This document shows positions 24,976 to 39,400 of a DNA stretch of 64,000 bases, one piece after another; the first letter of the stretch is position 1; each line of letters opens with the position of its first letter. The DNA comes from Spongilla lacustris (taxonomy: Eukaryota; Porifera; Demospongiae; Spongillida; Spongillidae). The stretch lies in contig OX442417.1 of the NCBI GenBank assembly GCA_949361645.1, positions 13,391,150-13,455,149 of the forward strand, given 5' to 3'. A model generated the notes under the pieces. The model worked only from the letters and a program-made list of their open reading frames with translations, was not told where the DNA came from and did no database searches. The position numbers and the translations under genes are program-made.

Positions 24976-27549
24976 ATGTATATGTTATTGATGGTTCTCT
25001 GTTTTAAAAGCCTCAGGACTGTTGTTATGGGAGGATTGATTTCATTTTTGGTTACAAGCCTCCAGCTAAGTTTCAGATGTGTATTTTTCATAGAGCTGTC
25101 GTTGCATCATGATCAGGTTGTGATTGAGCCATGTAGCTAGTTCAATATCATAATGTTTGTTATTGCATATGCTTTAAGGCCCTCTTATTTTAAGTGACTC
25201 ATGTCTTTATGTCATGATGTGCTTATCAACTCAATTGTGTCAAGATTTTAAAATGCCATTTTATAAGAGAAGGAATGCATCATGTAGCAAGTTCGCATTT
25301 CATAGTTGGACCAACATGTGGGTAGATTCTCTTGTTTTGTTATGTGAGCTTTCAATCCCTGACGAGTAAAGAAATATTTGCACCAAATGATTGTGCATGC
25401 TGCTGAGGTATGAAAACTGCTGTGTTAAATGAGGGTGTGCTTTCATTGAAAATGTAAAGTTGGCTTCAAGCAGTGTGTTGCTGTACATGTACGTTTTAGC
25501 TAGATGGATGGGGAAGGTTGCTTCTATATCATAGTGTGAGCTGTTCTTTATATCAAGCTGCTTAAAAAAATTCCTGTTGTAATGTTAGGGAATTTACTTT
25601 CATTTTTAAGCACTGGCAAATGGTATAAGCCTCCAGCAAGAGTTTAGATCATTTGTTTTAAGAGAAGGTGCGCTTTATTTTCAATTCCCACCCCAGATCC
25701 TTTTTTGGTGCTTATGAATGGAATGCACGACTCAGACGAGCCTTGTTGTGATATGAAGGAGTGTTTTCATTACAAGATATAGTTACAAGCCAGCAGTTAG
25801 GTTCACAATGCTTGGATTTAAGAGTGGTGCATGACATTGTTTCATGTTACAAGCCCATTAGCTAGTTCCCAGGTTATGGTGGGCATCATATTTTTATGTG
25901 CTTTCATTTCATTGCATTGAGTGATGTAATACGTTGCACAAGGTAAATGTGTTTAAGGTAATATGTAATATTGTGAGTTTCTTTTTAAAAGAGTAGTCTA
26001 GGTTTTACATGGTTGTGAAGAAAAGAGGTGTGCTTTGCATGATGATGTTAGCCTCTTAGCTAGCTCCCAGATCACAATTTGTGCTTTTGTTTATGTTGAG
26101 AGTATGCTCTTTTATTTAGACATTCACGTTGTACATGTATGTTAGGGAGTGCTTTCATTTCAGAGTATATGTGTTGAGCCTCTAGCTAGGTGTTAGATGA
26201 TTTGGAAGACTGCTGTGTTAAGAGGAGTGCTTTAATTTGAATGCATCATGTTGCAAACTTCTCATCCAATATCCCAGTCTGTTGCTTATGTATGAGTATT
26301 TATCTTATTTAAGTTCTCAAACTCCATGAAAGGTTGTGCTTTTATTTCATAGCATCCAGTTATGCAATGTTTCCCAAGGTGATATGCTGTTGAAGTACAA
26401 TGTATGTGCTAAGAAAATCCCTGTGTTAAATAAGGGTGTGCTATTTATTGTAGTATTGTGAGCTTCTAGCTTTAATTTGTGATTCCTTTAAAATTACATG
26501 TAAATAGTAGTCTCTGTATAAATTTATATCTGATGAGTGGGAAGTGCCATTTTAAGAGAGGGCGTGCTTTGATTCATCACGTTGCCTACATGTATGTATG
26601 GGTAGACACTCTCTTCTTTAAGAGACTCCTGTTTTCAAGCATCACATTTTCGGATGATTAGATGCATTATGTTGTGAGGTACCTAGCTGGTTTCCAGATT
26701 ATGTACATAAATATTAATATTATTGGCTGCTTTGCTTTAAGAGACTCTTGTGTGCATTCATTTCAAAGCTATCTGTAATAAAATTTTGAACTATTGCTTA
26801 GAAAACCTCTGCATTAAATGACGGAGTGATAATTGGGAAGAATGCTGTTTTAAGACAGCAGCTGCTTTAATGCATCCTGTTTTAGCCCCTAAGCTATTTA
26901 CAGATATGATTAAGCTGGGGTTTAAGGTTTTATGTGATATGCACGTTGCGTGTTCCAGTTTTCATAGTGAGGCTATGTGTGCAGGGGTAGATTCTCTGGG
27001 GTTTTTTTTTTGTTTTTTGTATTTTGTTATGTGAATATGTGCTTTCAATACAGACAGTAATTTAATTGAAAAATTTACACATGCTGTTAAAGTTTGTGCT
27101 TGGAATAGCTCTGTGTTAAGTTAGCCGAGCTTTCATGATACAAAATGCTGTAAGCTTAACTTAGAGCTGTGTCACTTTTGTGTGTTATTCCTTTAAAAGT
27201 AAGGTTAGGGGTATTCTCTGCTTAAAAATACTGGCTGTGTAAGATTACAGTTTTAAGAGAGGTGTACTTTGCATCATAATGTGTTAGTTTCCAGATCACA
27301 ACTTGTGCTGTTGGTTATGTATGGTCAGGCTCTCGTCTCATGGAGACACGTGTTGTGTGCTTTCATTTTTAAGTATCAACTATGTTGCAAGCCGCATAGA
27401 TTTCCAAGGCATGGATTTAAGAGTGGTTAGTTTTCAGGTCATAGTGTCAGTGCTCAAGTATGGGTAGACCAGCTCACAACTTTAATAGATTCCTGTCGTT
27501 ATGTTGCCTAGAAAATGTCTGTGTTAAATGAGGCTGGTTGTACTAGCTT

Positions 27550-28640
27550 TCAACATGTATGAACTGTCACAACATTCATCTTCAATGAAAGCACACCCTT
27601 ATTTTATATATATATATATATATTTTAAAGTACGAATGCACAGTCATCTTGTGTGACATTACACTACAACCTGGGACATCATCATACAGGCGCATTCCAC
27701 TACATGTACATTTATTAAAAAATCTACATGTACATGTATTTGAAGAGCATATGGGAACATGGAAGACATACACTGTAGTGAGTACCTTGCTGAGTAAAAC
27801 AGATGGTGAACTTATATCAGTAACATCTCTCACATTAAGGAACAATGTAAATTAAATTCATATAAAACATCATGCATGTCCTTTGCTATGAATTTAATTA
27901 GGCCCCAACATCCAAAATGTAGAACTACATGTATTTTGATAACCTTGATTCAACAAAATCCATAATGGTAGCTCACTAAAAGGACATAAACTCCATTGTA
28001 ATGACTGTTTTTGAATACTTTCTCCATACATGTACCTCACAACAGCATGCAAAATAATCTTCTATAAAATAAAGCACTATCTCACTTAACAACAAAGCAG
28101 AGCAAACATGAGCTTCAGTCATCAGCCTTTCAAACTGGGGGCTAGCTGGAGACATTTAACATAAAATGTATATACTAGTAGTGCTTTGAAATGGAAAAAA
28201 ACACCCTCACATTCAAATAAGAGTCCTTTTGTGCAGAGACTTTTCAAGAAAAAAAAAAAAAAAACCCTTGCTTTTCCTTTTTATTTTTGGCAAGGTATGT
28301 TTTTTGTCAGAGAATGCTTAAGACTGCTTATTGAAATGGCGGCAGGGATAGTTGACCAATAGAATGCATGCAGCATTTGGAGACCAATTAGATTATACAA
28401 AAATAGTATAAAGTTCCTCAGTTTACATGTATGTGCACATGTACTGTGAAGAATGCCTCGAGCAGCAAGAGCCCATAGGCTGACAGTAAAGCAAAGAGCT
28501 GCAATAGTAAGGTTCTACTATGAGAGTGGGAAACATGCCTACCTCACAGTAAGCAGGTTCAGGAGGGACTACTCATCCTGAAAATGTTTTCGCCGAAGCA
28601 CTGTGCTTAGGTTGGTATTTAAATTTGATATGGGACCATG
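27550..28640. other. Turn region (spacer) of the giant foldback
   Basis: Motifs switch here from the plus orientation (gtgtgctttcattt, last near 27357) to the reverse (aatgaaagcacaccctt near 27583 onward). The segment from about 27640 to 28620 has no obvious mirror partner and contains no recognisable gene. A few short frames are present, none with a domain I know. Confidence 0.5.
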
Positions 28641-31181
28641 GAAGACATGATTCTAATCATCCTAAAAAATATTAGTGGATGCTTTGAAATGACACTCCCT
28701 CACAAAACAGGAGTCTCTTAAAGAAGAGAGTGTCTACCCATACATACATGTAGGCAACGTGATGAATCAACGCAAGCCCTCTCTTTAAATGGCACTTTTC
28801 CCACATACAGATATAAATTTAAGCAGAGACTACTATTTAATTTTAAATGAATTACACAAAGCTAGAAGCTCATAATATTACAATAAAAAGCACACCCTTA
28901 TTTAACACGGGGATTTTCTTAGCACAAAATTCAAACGGCATGTACATCAATCACCTTGGAAAAAATTACATCACTGGAGCACAACCTCTCATGAAATTGG
29001 AGAACTTCACGATGCATCCAAATTAAGCACTCCTCTTAACATACATGTAGCAGCCTTCCATATCATCTAACACCTAGCTAGAGGCTCGACACATTAGCTT
29101 ATACTCTGAAATGAAAGCACACCCTAGAGTGTCTTAAATAAAAGAGCATACCCTCAACATAAACAAATTGTGATCTGGGAGCTAGCTAAGAGGCTAACAT
29201 CATCATGCAAAGCACACCTCTCTTAAATCTTTTCTTCACAACCATGTAAAACCTAGACTTCTCTTTTAAAAAGAAACTCACAATATTACATATTACCTTA
29301 AACACATTTACCTTGTGCAACGTATTACATCACTCAATGCAATGAAATGAAAGCACATAAAAATATGATGCCCACCATAACCTGGGAACTAGCCAATGGG
29401 CTTGTAACATGAAACAATGTCATGCACCGCTCTTAAATCCAAGCATTGTGAACCTAACTGCTGGCTTGTAACTATATCTTGTAATGAAAACACTCCTTCA
29501 TATCACAACAAGGCTCGTCTGAGTCGTGCATTTAAGAAGAAGAGAGCCCATCCATTCATAAGCACCAAAAAAGGATCTGGGGTGGGAATTGAAAATAAAG
29601 CACACCTTCTCTTAAAACAAATGATCTAAAACCTTGCTGGAGGCTTATACCATTTGCCAGTGCTTAAAAATGAACGTAAACCCTAACATAGCAACAGGAA
29701 TTTTTTTAAGCAGCTTGATATTAACAACAGCACACACTATGACCTGGAATTAGCATAGTTTAAAACTGTAACCTTCCCCATAATATAAAACCTACAAGTG
29801 TATTTTTAAGCATGCAGAGACTACCTCTAACCTTACTTTTAACACTCACAGCTAAAAGCTCACAACATTACATTTTCAATAAAAGCTCACCCTCATTTAA
29901 CACAAGTTTTCATACCTCCACAGCATGGATAATCACTTTGTGCAATGATTTCTTTACTGGATACATATTGAAAGTACACCTTCACATAACAAAAAAGCTA
30001 CCCACATGTTGGTCTGGACACCTGTGACCTGGGAAGCATGATGCATGCCCTCTCCTAAAGGTGCAGTGCAGTGTCTTCCTATGAAAATGTAGCTGAAGGG
30101 CACACAATGGCATAACAGAAAACATGAGACACTTAAAACAAGAGAGCCTTAAAGCAGAGTCCATCCATACGCAACGTAGATATGGAACAAACTACAAGGC
30201 TCAGATGCAACCACAACTCTATGAAAACAGCAGTCTTCACAATCATCTGAAACTAAGCTGGAGGTTTGCAAGGTTCCAAACATGAATCAAAACTTCAAGT
30301 CACAACAAGAGAAGTATTTTAAAGCAGAAATATTCAATTACTATAAAACCATAACACACGCAGACACAAAATTTCAACATAACCACACTCTCATTTAACA
30401 CAGACGTTTTCCAACCACCACGCACAATTAGTTTGCATAACTGGATGGTTAAAAAAAAACCTTGCTGGAAGCTTGTAACATTTGGCAGTGCTTTAAACCA
30501 AAAGAATTTGTTTAAAAAGCAGATCAATTACACAAGCAACAGCTTAAACTATCATCTGGAACTAGCAATAAGGCTCACATCTTGATGCAAAGCAGATCTT
30601 TTTATCAATAGTAATCTTCCAACTCATCTAAAACCTACAGGTGTTCTAACCTTATTTTACAAATAACACACATCTAGAAGTGCACAACTTTACATTTTAA
30701 AGTACACCCAGATTTGACACTGTGGTTTTCATACCTCAGCTACATGTACAATCATTCTGTGCAAAGATCACTTTACTGGACCGGTATTGAAAGCTCACAT
30801 AACAAAACAAGAGAACTATGACATGGGAACTTGCTACATGATGCATTCCTTCTCATTAAAAATGGCAGTTTTCCTATGAAAATCTAGGTGAAGGTGTTTG
30901 ACACCATTGAGTTGATAGGCACACCATGACATGAAGATGTGAGTCAATTTAAATAATAGGGCCTTAAAGCATATACAACAACAAACATTATAATCTAGAA
31001 CTAGTTACATGGCTCAATCACAACCTGATCATGATGCAACCACACATCTATCCACACATCTGAAACCTAGCTAGAGGCTTGTAACCAAAAATGAACTCAC
31101 AACCTCCCACAACAACAGTCCTGAGGCTTTTAAAACAGACTCTACCATCAATAACATATACACGCACATGCACATACAATG

Positions 31182-31186
31182 TACAC

Positions 31187-31250
<64 letters not shown>
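31182..31250. repeat. CA microsatellite, right arm (mirror of 24894-24975)
   Basis: CA repeat with a few interruptions (cacgcacatgcaca) at its inner edge, matching the cgtgtatgtatatg edge of the left tract. Confidence 0.9.
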
Positions 31251-31253
<3 letters not shown>

Positions 31254-32637
31254 AAGCTCACAACATTTGAATAAAAGCACACCCTCATTTAGCTAGAAGT
31301 TTTTCAAGTGCATACTTTAACAGTATGCTCAACCCTTTTGTGTGCAAACACATAACTGGATGGTATGAAATTAAAGCATACCCTCAGATACTTAGTGCTC
31401 ACATGCATGCACAATGTCCAGGGAACTTAATTGCTCACAACATCTCTTTCTTAAAACAGCCAATACTCTACAGTTCCTACATATGTAATTTGTAGTTTTA
31501 ACATACATTTTCAAGAACACAGAGCTTTTCTGAGCACACATACACATGTAACACCTGAGTCTCTTAAAGCAGAGAGTACTCTACATTGACTTGGTGACGC
31601 AGTACTGAGTAGCTAAAAGTCTCACAATATTATTGATGTAAGGACATGCACCACACTTATATCCAACCATCTAAAACCTAGCAGGAGGCTTGCAACATCA
31701 CAACAGGGATCTCCTAAAGTCCATTTCATTATAGCAACATCTGAGAACTACATGTAGCTAAGAGCTAGGATCACAACATGATGCATGTAATTGTTGTCTT
31801 AAGACATACTGCTATCTTCCCAAACATTTTAAACCTTGCTGGAAGCTGTAAACATTATTCAATGCTTTAAAACACTGCGACATAACAAAGAAGTCTGTTA
31901 ATGCATAATTTAAGAACAACATGATCTGGAACTAGCCAAGAGGCCCACATCACGATGCAAGTTGATACTAAAGCAATTCTTCAAATCACAACTAGATCTA
32001 TAGGCATTTCCTAAATAAGAGAGCCTACCCATGTGTTATGCATTGAAATTAAAGCACACCCAATCTTTAAATGGCATTAGTACTCTTTCCATGAAATCAT
32101 CTTGACACATAAGCTGATACTCTAAAACGAAAGCATCGGCCCGTAACATAAAAACACGACTCACTTAAATACTAGAGTTTGTCCCTACATGATTCATCTT
32201 TCCCCAATCCTAACTGGTAGGTTGCAATATTAGGCTGTCAAGCATAAAGTAACAGATATCCATAAGCAAAGGTTAAAAACATTATGATACGGAAATAGCT
32301 ACAACTTGATGCAAGCACACAGGTTTGTTATTTAAAACGAGGTATCTAGCTATGAGACTCAAAATCTATGCATTGAAATTAAAGCACACCCTATCTTTAA
32401 ACGGCACACTTTCCATGATATCATCCAAACACGAGCTTCAAAAAATGGAGCATTGAAAGTAAAGCACAGCTTCTCTTTAAACAAATCATCTAAAACCTGC
32501 TGGAGGTTTGCAACATTTGTCAGTGCTTTAATATAAATTCACCCTAAGCAACAGAATTTGTGCACACTATCATCTAAAACCAGCAATAATTAAGGGTAGC
32601 TCACATCATGATTGCAAAGCACACAGGTCTTTCATTT

Positions 32638-32839
<202 letters not shown>

Positions 32840-35800
32840 ATGAAACTCACAAGATTTCAATAAAAGCACACCCTTATTTAGACAGGGATTTTCCAAGCAC
32901 ATACTTCAAATCCTTTTGTGTGCAAACACATTGCTGGATGGTATGAAATTATGCACAATGTCCAGGGAACTTAGCTAAATGGCTCACAACATTAATCTCT
33001 TCAAACAGTAATGTTTTCAATACTCTACAGTTCCTACAGATGAGTTCCTACAGGTGTAATTTATTATTTTCTAGACGGTGAAGCTTTTCTATAGACAAAT
33101 AATATCTGAGTCTTAAAGCAGAGAGTACTCCTACATTGACTTGGTTACGCAGTAGCTAAAAGGCTCAAACACTTATATCCACCATCTAAAACCTAGAAGT
33201 AGGCTTGCAACATCACAACAGCAAACACAACATGGTGCTGTAATACTACTCTGAAATCCAATTGCAGCATCAGAATTGTTTCTTGCAGCATTAGTCGATA
33301 CCAAGGCAATTCTTCAAATCACAACTACAGGCATTTCCTAAACAAGAGAGCCTACCCATGTGTTATGCATTGAAATTAAAGCACACCCAATCTTTAAACG
33401 GCACTAGTACTCTTTCCATGAAATCATCTTGACACATGAACTGATACTGTAAAACGAAAGCATCGGCCCCTAACATAAAAACACGACTCACTTAAATACT
33501 ACAGTCTGTCCCTACATGATTCATCTTTCCCCAATCCTAACTGGTAGGTTGCAATATTAGGCTGTCAAGCATAAAGTAACAGATACCCATAAGCAAAGGT
33601 TAAAAACATTATGATATGGAAATAGCTACAACTTGATGCAAGCACATAGGTTTGTTATTTAAAACGAGGTATCTAGCTTAATTTTATGCATTGAAATTAA
33701 AGCACACCCTATCTTTAAATGGCACACTTTCCATGATATCATTCAAACACGAGCTTCAAAAAATGGAGCATTGAAAGTAAAGCACAGCAGAAACAAATCA
33801 TCTACAACCTTGCTGGAGGTTTGCAACATTTGTCAGTGCTTTAAAATAAATTTACTCTAAGTAACAGAATTTGTGCACACTATCATCTAAAACCAGCAAC
33901 AATTAAGGGTAGCTCACATCATGATTGCAAAGCACACAGGTCTTTCTTTAAAACTGGAACTTTCCCCATACCTATTCCGTTATTTTTTACTGAAGGAATA
34001 ACACACAACGTTACAATTTAAATGAAAGCACACCCTTAGAGGTTTTCTAAGCAGATAACCTCAACAGCACTGGATGGAGGCTTGAATGCTCACTGACCCT
34101 TCACATATGGATGGTACGAGGCTTCCATAAATGGCACTCACATGACACAAAAGTATTCTTTAAGCCGTAGACACAGCGATATACATGTAGCCTAGCTATG
34201 AGACAAAATCAGGTCTGCGCACAAGTTACTGCGTGCTGCTTGAGATGCTGGTATAGGCTATTATTAGCTCTGAGAGAGCTGGAAGGTATGTGATCAATTC
34301 TTACATTTCATTTTTGCGTGTCTACTAACCCGCGTGTGTGCGTCTCAGATTCACTAACTCACAGAATGGCACCGCATATCAATCCGTACGTACCACACCG
34401 TTCATTGCCTCTCTGTGCGATTGTGCTAATTGAGGCGCACCACATTCGATGCTTGTAAACATGGATAATTGGCTTAGAGAAAGCTAATTAAAAGTGGACT
34501 CGCAACACCCACTAGAAGGTGGGGCATCAGGTCTGAGTGCTTAAAGATCCGCCTCCGTATTATCACGTGACTATACAGCGATTTAATTATGAGATTAAGT
34601 CTTAGGACGAGGTCGTGTGCGCATGCGTATGCGAAGAAAAATAGGCAGTGGATCGTAGTTTCCGTTTAGTAGGTGGAAAAAATCCAATATTTTGATCGAA
34701 GCTTCACAACCGATACCTGAACACAGACGACCTTTTAAATCAGTTAATTTGTTGTGCTTATTAAAATTAATTAGCATTATTAATAATGTTTTAATTAAAT
34801 TATTGGAAAAAAATTTGAGGAAACCGACCAACTTTGTTTCAAAATACCAGATTTTTTGCACCATCCTATCAAAAGTTACTCAAAATCAAAAGCGTTGCGT
34901 TCATTCGTGGACACCCTGTACATGTCTGGACGGTGGGGTTCCATCAGTGCCGTCAACTTCACCAAGAGTGCCGCGGACGTAGCCTGTCACCAGTTGGGCT
35001 ACTCGGGAGCCTTGACGTTCACCTCCACCAGTAGCGCGCTCAAGTACGTCAACTAGCTAGGGTGTGTCGTGCATGATACTGATGCGGCCGTGCATCCCTG
35101 ATTCATCCTTTATAATACATAATTAGTTTCACTTTAAATATCAATAATTTCATGTTCCATTCAGCGTATGATGACACTATGGCATAGCTTTACAATGGAA
35201 ATATGTATCGGAAACCTAATACATGTAGACTATTGCCAATTAGTCTCGCTACGCACGTACATTGTGGAGTGGACCCCAGTTGAAGTTCGACGTATACCTA
35301 ATTGCCAATCAGAATGTACCGTACTAGGCGTACTTGGCCTTGAATAGAACAAGTTAGTGGGTTAGTTAGTGATAGCCCACAACAGATTTCATCGGATTTG
35401 GGGTATTTCTATTTATAATGAATTTTCAAATATTGGTCTCACGTGGCCCTGGAGACTTAAAGGTTAATTATAATAAAATTGGAGATTTAAGATTCAATTG
35501 TGATATTACATACCTACATAATTAAGTAAATCTATCTGACTGAACTTGCTAAATGTAGGTATGTAATATTAATAAGTTAATGAATATGTATAATGACTGT
35601 ATGTCCTTGTTTTATTACTTCTACTCAATTGGTGCCTATTTTATTTTAAAAAATCATATCCTGTATTATTTCACTTTGTAATCAAATGTGGCATTGTATA
35701 TATATATAAGGCCGCATTTTAAAGGTGCAAAGTATGTGACAGAAACATTCTAGTACAGCCTGTACTGTCCACAGTGCAAGTAGCAATGACCTCTTAATTG

Positions 35801-37112
35801 GTTGCTGCAGAGACAGCAGCCCCCTCCTACCCTCCCTTCTCTGGTTCCCTCCTCCCCCCTCTGGTTCCTTCCCTCCTCCTTACTGCTTTGTTCCCTCCCT
35901 CCAACATGCAAAGAAATAACACAGTATGGCTGAGTGGTCCAAACTGTACTGGGAACGAGCTACACATCCTTCGCTGTCAGTGGAATGACTCACCATGTGC
36001 CTCCTGTTCACAAACAGAGAATGTGGTCATCCACTGCAGTAAGTGCATACTATTTGGGGAGGTCAGGTGGGTGTGTGGTCATGAGTCATGTGATGCTCAG
36101 GTCATGGCAAAGACATGGAAAATATGAAATGTTAAAAATTCTACAAAAGAGGAAGAAGCTATATTTATGGAGTTATTTATTAATTGACATGTTGATGTAA
36201 CTTGCACATACCAATTGATTAATAATTTTGTCTCTATGATGTCAGAATGGCCACTATGTCGGATGTTACACTAACATGAGAACTTTGTTACAGATTCAGC
36301 ACATATATGGGATAACCCTTATGAAGGCTCTGTACACCTTTATGGTGGCAACATCATGTCCATGGGGGAGGTGATGGTGTACCTGAGGGGACTGTGGGGA
36401 GCAGTGTGTGCTGACAACTTCACTGGTGCTGCAGCAGACTCTGTGTGCAGGCAACTTGGGTACACCAATTCTAATGGACACTACCAAGCAGGGTAGGTTG
36501 TGTAGAAGAGAGAGGGGTAAGGATGAGGTGAGGGGAGTGGGCTTGAGGCATGCACTGGTGGCCTAATGCCTTATGTGTTGGGCCTCTGGCACATTGGACA
36601 CAGCTTTGTATATGTAAAAAATTATAATCAAAGGTCTGTTAGTATCATGTGAACAAATCTTATTTGTGTTCTATGCATGGCTCAGCAGCTGTAGATCCTT
36701 GAAAGGGGGGAGTGGGGGTGTTCAGCTCAAATTTTTGCAGCATTCCCCAATACCCCCCCCCCCCCATACCTACCCAAGCCCATTGGCCTCCCTCCCCTCC
36801 CTCTCTTCCCCTCCCCTCCCTTGCCTTCACATTAGATGCATATGCGCTGTTGTACAATCTCTTTTCTGTCTAAAACACTGGTCAAAGTGAAATAATTGAT
36901 GCAATTTATGGGCATCTTGAGTAACTGGAAAGAATTGTACAAAGTGCCTGAACCATCAATTAAGCACAGCTGAACACATTAGTCTGCCAAAGACCTTTGT
37001 TTTCCATACACTGTGGTGTGCAAACATGTCTTCTATGGAGGGTATGATGAGCATAATGCATTGAGCACTAGAAGTGCTTAAGAATGTGTTCTTGACCTTC
37101 CATATTTGAGTG

Positions 37113-37114
<2 letters not shown>

Positions 37115-37168
<54 letters not shown>
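37115..37168. repeat. GT microsatellite in intron 4 of gene C
   Basis: About 27 GT units in intron 4 of gene C. It corresponds in position to the GT tract at 4389-4457 in gene A. Confidence 0.88.
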
Positions 37169-37931
37169 ATGTGTGAATGTAAATATGTGGCTTCTACTTT
37201 TGGATAACAGCAGCACCAGCAGGAAGAGCTAACACCACAAAGGGGTCTTCCCATGCATTCTGATAAGCATGTGGCCACCTGGAGAATAACTCTTGTACCA
37301 TATGGGTACATGTATAAGCTTATGGGGATCTGTTTTGTGGTACATGTACAAGATGCTCAATCTTGATACCATCCAGGTCCAGGGGCATCAGGGGCATTGT
37401 GGACATGCTGATAACCCTGTTTTCAGTTCACAGTAATCTACTAAAATCCTAATCTAAATTGAACATTGATCACTGGACAAAAGAGTGGGTCACCTAGCTT
37501 TGGGTTTTGGAGGGCAGGGTGGGGGTGGGGGTGGGGGGGCAGATCAAAGTACATGGGGCTACCCCCCCACGCCCCCTCCCAAGGAATGCCACAAGAGCAG
37601 AGGACAGAGCATATTTCCTGCTCATTTGCAAGGTGTGGGACATACAGTATTCTCATAGCATTCCTTACAACTTCATCGCGACCCAATTTATCACTTTGTG
37701 GGTACCACTATACATGTACATGTACAGCAAATTAAGGCCATGTTTATTTATCATCAGGGTGAGTGGTGGTATGTGGCTGAAGACATTTGACTGTAGTGAA
37801 TCTGAACCATGCTTCACTGACTGCTATGAATACCCTGAGAATCCATCTTGGATCACAGACTGTTCATCTGGCACAGTTGGTGTATCCTGTGGTATGTGTG
37901 CTGAGCCGTGATTACATTTGATATTTATGGT

Positions 37932-37933
<2 letters not shown>

Positions 37934-37967
<34 letters not shown>
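37934..37967. repeat. GT microsatellite at the exon 6 acceptor of gene C
   Basis: About 16 GT units end immediately before ttcag|AATATAAC. This is the third member of the conserved GT-next-to-acceptor arrangement in the SRCR array. Confidence 0.9.
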
Positions 37968-38432
37968 CAGAATATAACAGTAGTGATGTCAGGTCAGCTG
38001 GAACAGACTGTCAGTATCAGTTTCCTGGAAACATCACTTCAACGTTTGGATCTGCCACGCCCATGACCACACCCACTTCACTAGTACCCACTTTCACAAT
38101 GATGACTTACACAGTCTCTGTAACACCTCATTCCTCTGTGGCAAGGTACGTATTACATGTACATCTCTGGAGCCTTTTCTAAATTGTTCTTTCCTCCCCA
38201 TCCCAGTACTACATCAGTGTCCCCAGCCACACCCACCATACTACCACCCTCCAGCCCCCCTATTCTATCTGACCGTGCAATTGCTGGCATTGTGGTGGGC
38301 TCAGCCTCTATCCTCCTGGTGGGTGCCCTGCTCCTCACCTTCTGCCTGTGGTCTGCCAAGTACACACGTATGCAGAGGAAGAAGATAAGATACACACATG
38401 TGCAAACCTCAACAGATGGTGGGGAGTATTAA

Positions 38433-39400
38433 GAGCTCACGCGTAGCTTTTTTAACTGGTTGCACAGTTATTTGAATGCATGTGCGTTGAACGTAACTGA
38501 CATTGCGATGAGTGTATTGTGTGTACCTGTTGTCATCATTACCGAAGTACTTTACTACATGCACTGACTACATGTACACATATATATTAAATAAGTTAGA
38601 TGCTGGAACCGAGGGATCTACGTGACATGATTTAGAATCCCCGAGGGCCCTGGGCTGTAGCGTCCCGAGCGTAGCGAGGGCGCTACCAAGGGTCCTCGGA
38701 ATTATAAATCACGTGGATCCCGAAGGGATTTAGACTATAGCAATTAGTAACACGCATGTCGATATGTTTACGTACGTACATACTGTACTTGTACCGTTAA
38801 ATTCTATTGCGCATGCGCGGTTTCCGTATCATTTGCTGTCTATCTGGTGACCCGACTCCATTGTTGTACAGGAAGTACTCCGATATCAGTGTTAGAGCCA
38901 GTACTGTCAGTTAAATCACTCTGGTCCACAGACCGCGGGTATACTAAGTGCATATACAAATGTATATGTATGTAGATCACATGGACATTAAAATGTTACA
39001 TGCTTCCACCAGGAATATCTTGTTAGTTAAGCCCATGTAGATGTGATTTCAGTTTCTTTGGGCTGCTAATTATGATGATGTAAGCCATTAGGGCATTACT
39101 CATTATTGTATTAAATTCATTTGCGTGACATTTCCACTATGGTAGGCTAATCGAACTATTTTTGAAAAACTGTGGGATGACGATGAAATCCAAATGACGC
39201 ATTCTTCTATCAGCTGTATACATGTAGGTGCACTGTATAAATAAAACACTGCAATCCGCTTGCGGGGGAAAAAAATCCAAGCAACTATTTTGGGGCAAGT
39301 AATAAACAAGGAAAAAAATTAATCTGCACGCCCACAATATATGTTACATGTAGGAATTTCACGGCAATAAGTATAATTAGATCTAATACAGTGATAGCCC
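38433..39400. repeat. Duplicated 3' flank of gene C, with a GC-rich palindrome
   Basis: The segment from about 38999 to 39230 matches the gene B flank (14910-15190). Inside the flank, 38608-38711 is an imperfect palindrome: gggatctacgtgacatgattt against aaatcacgtggatccc outside, and gtagcg-tcccgagcgtagcgaggg-cgctac at the centre. It looks like a MITE-type insertion. Confidence 0.65.
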
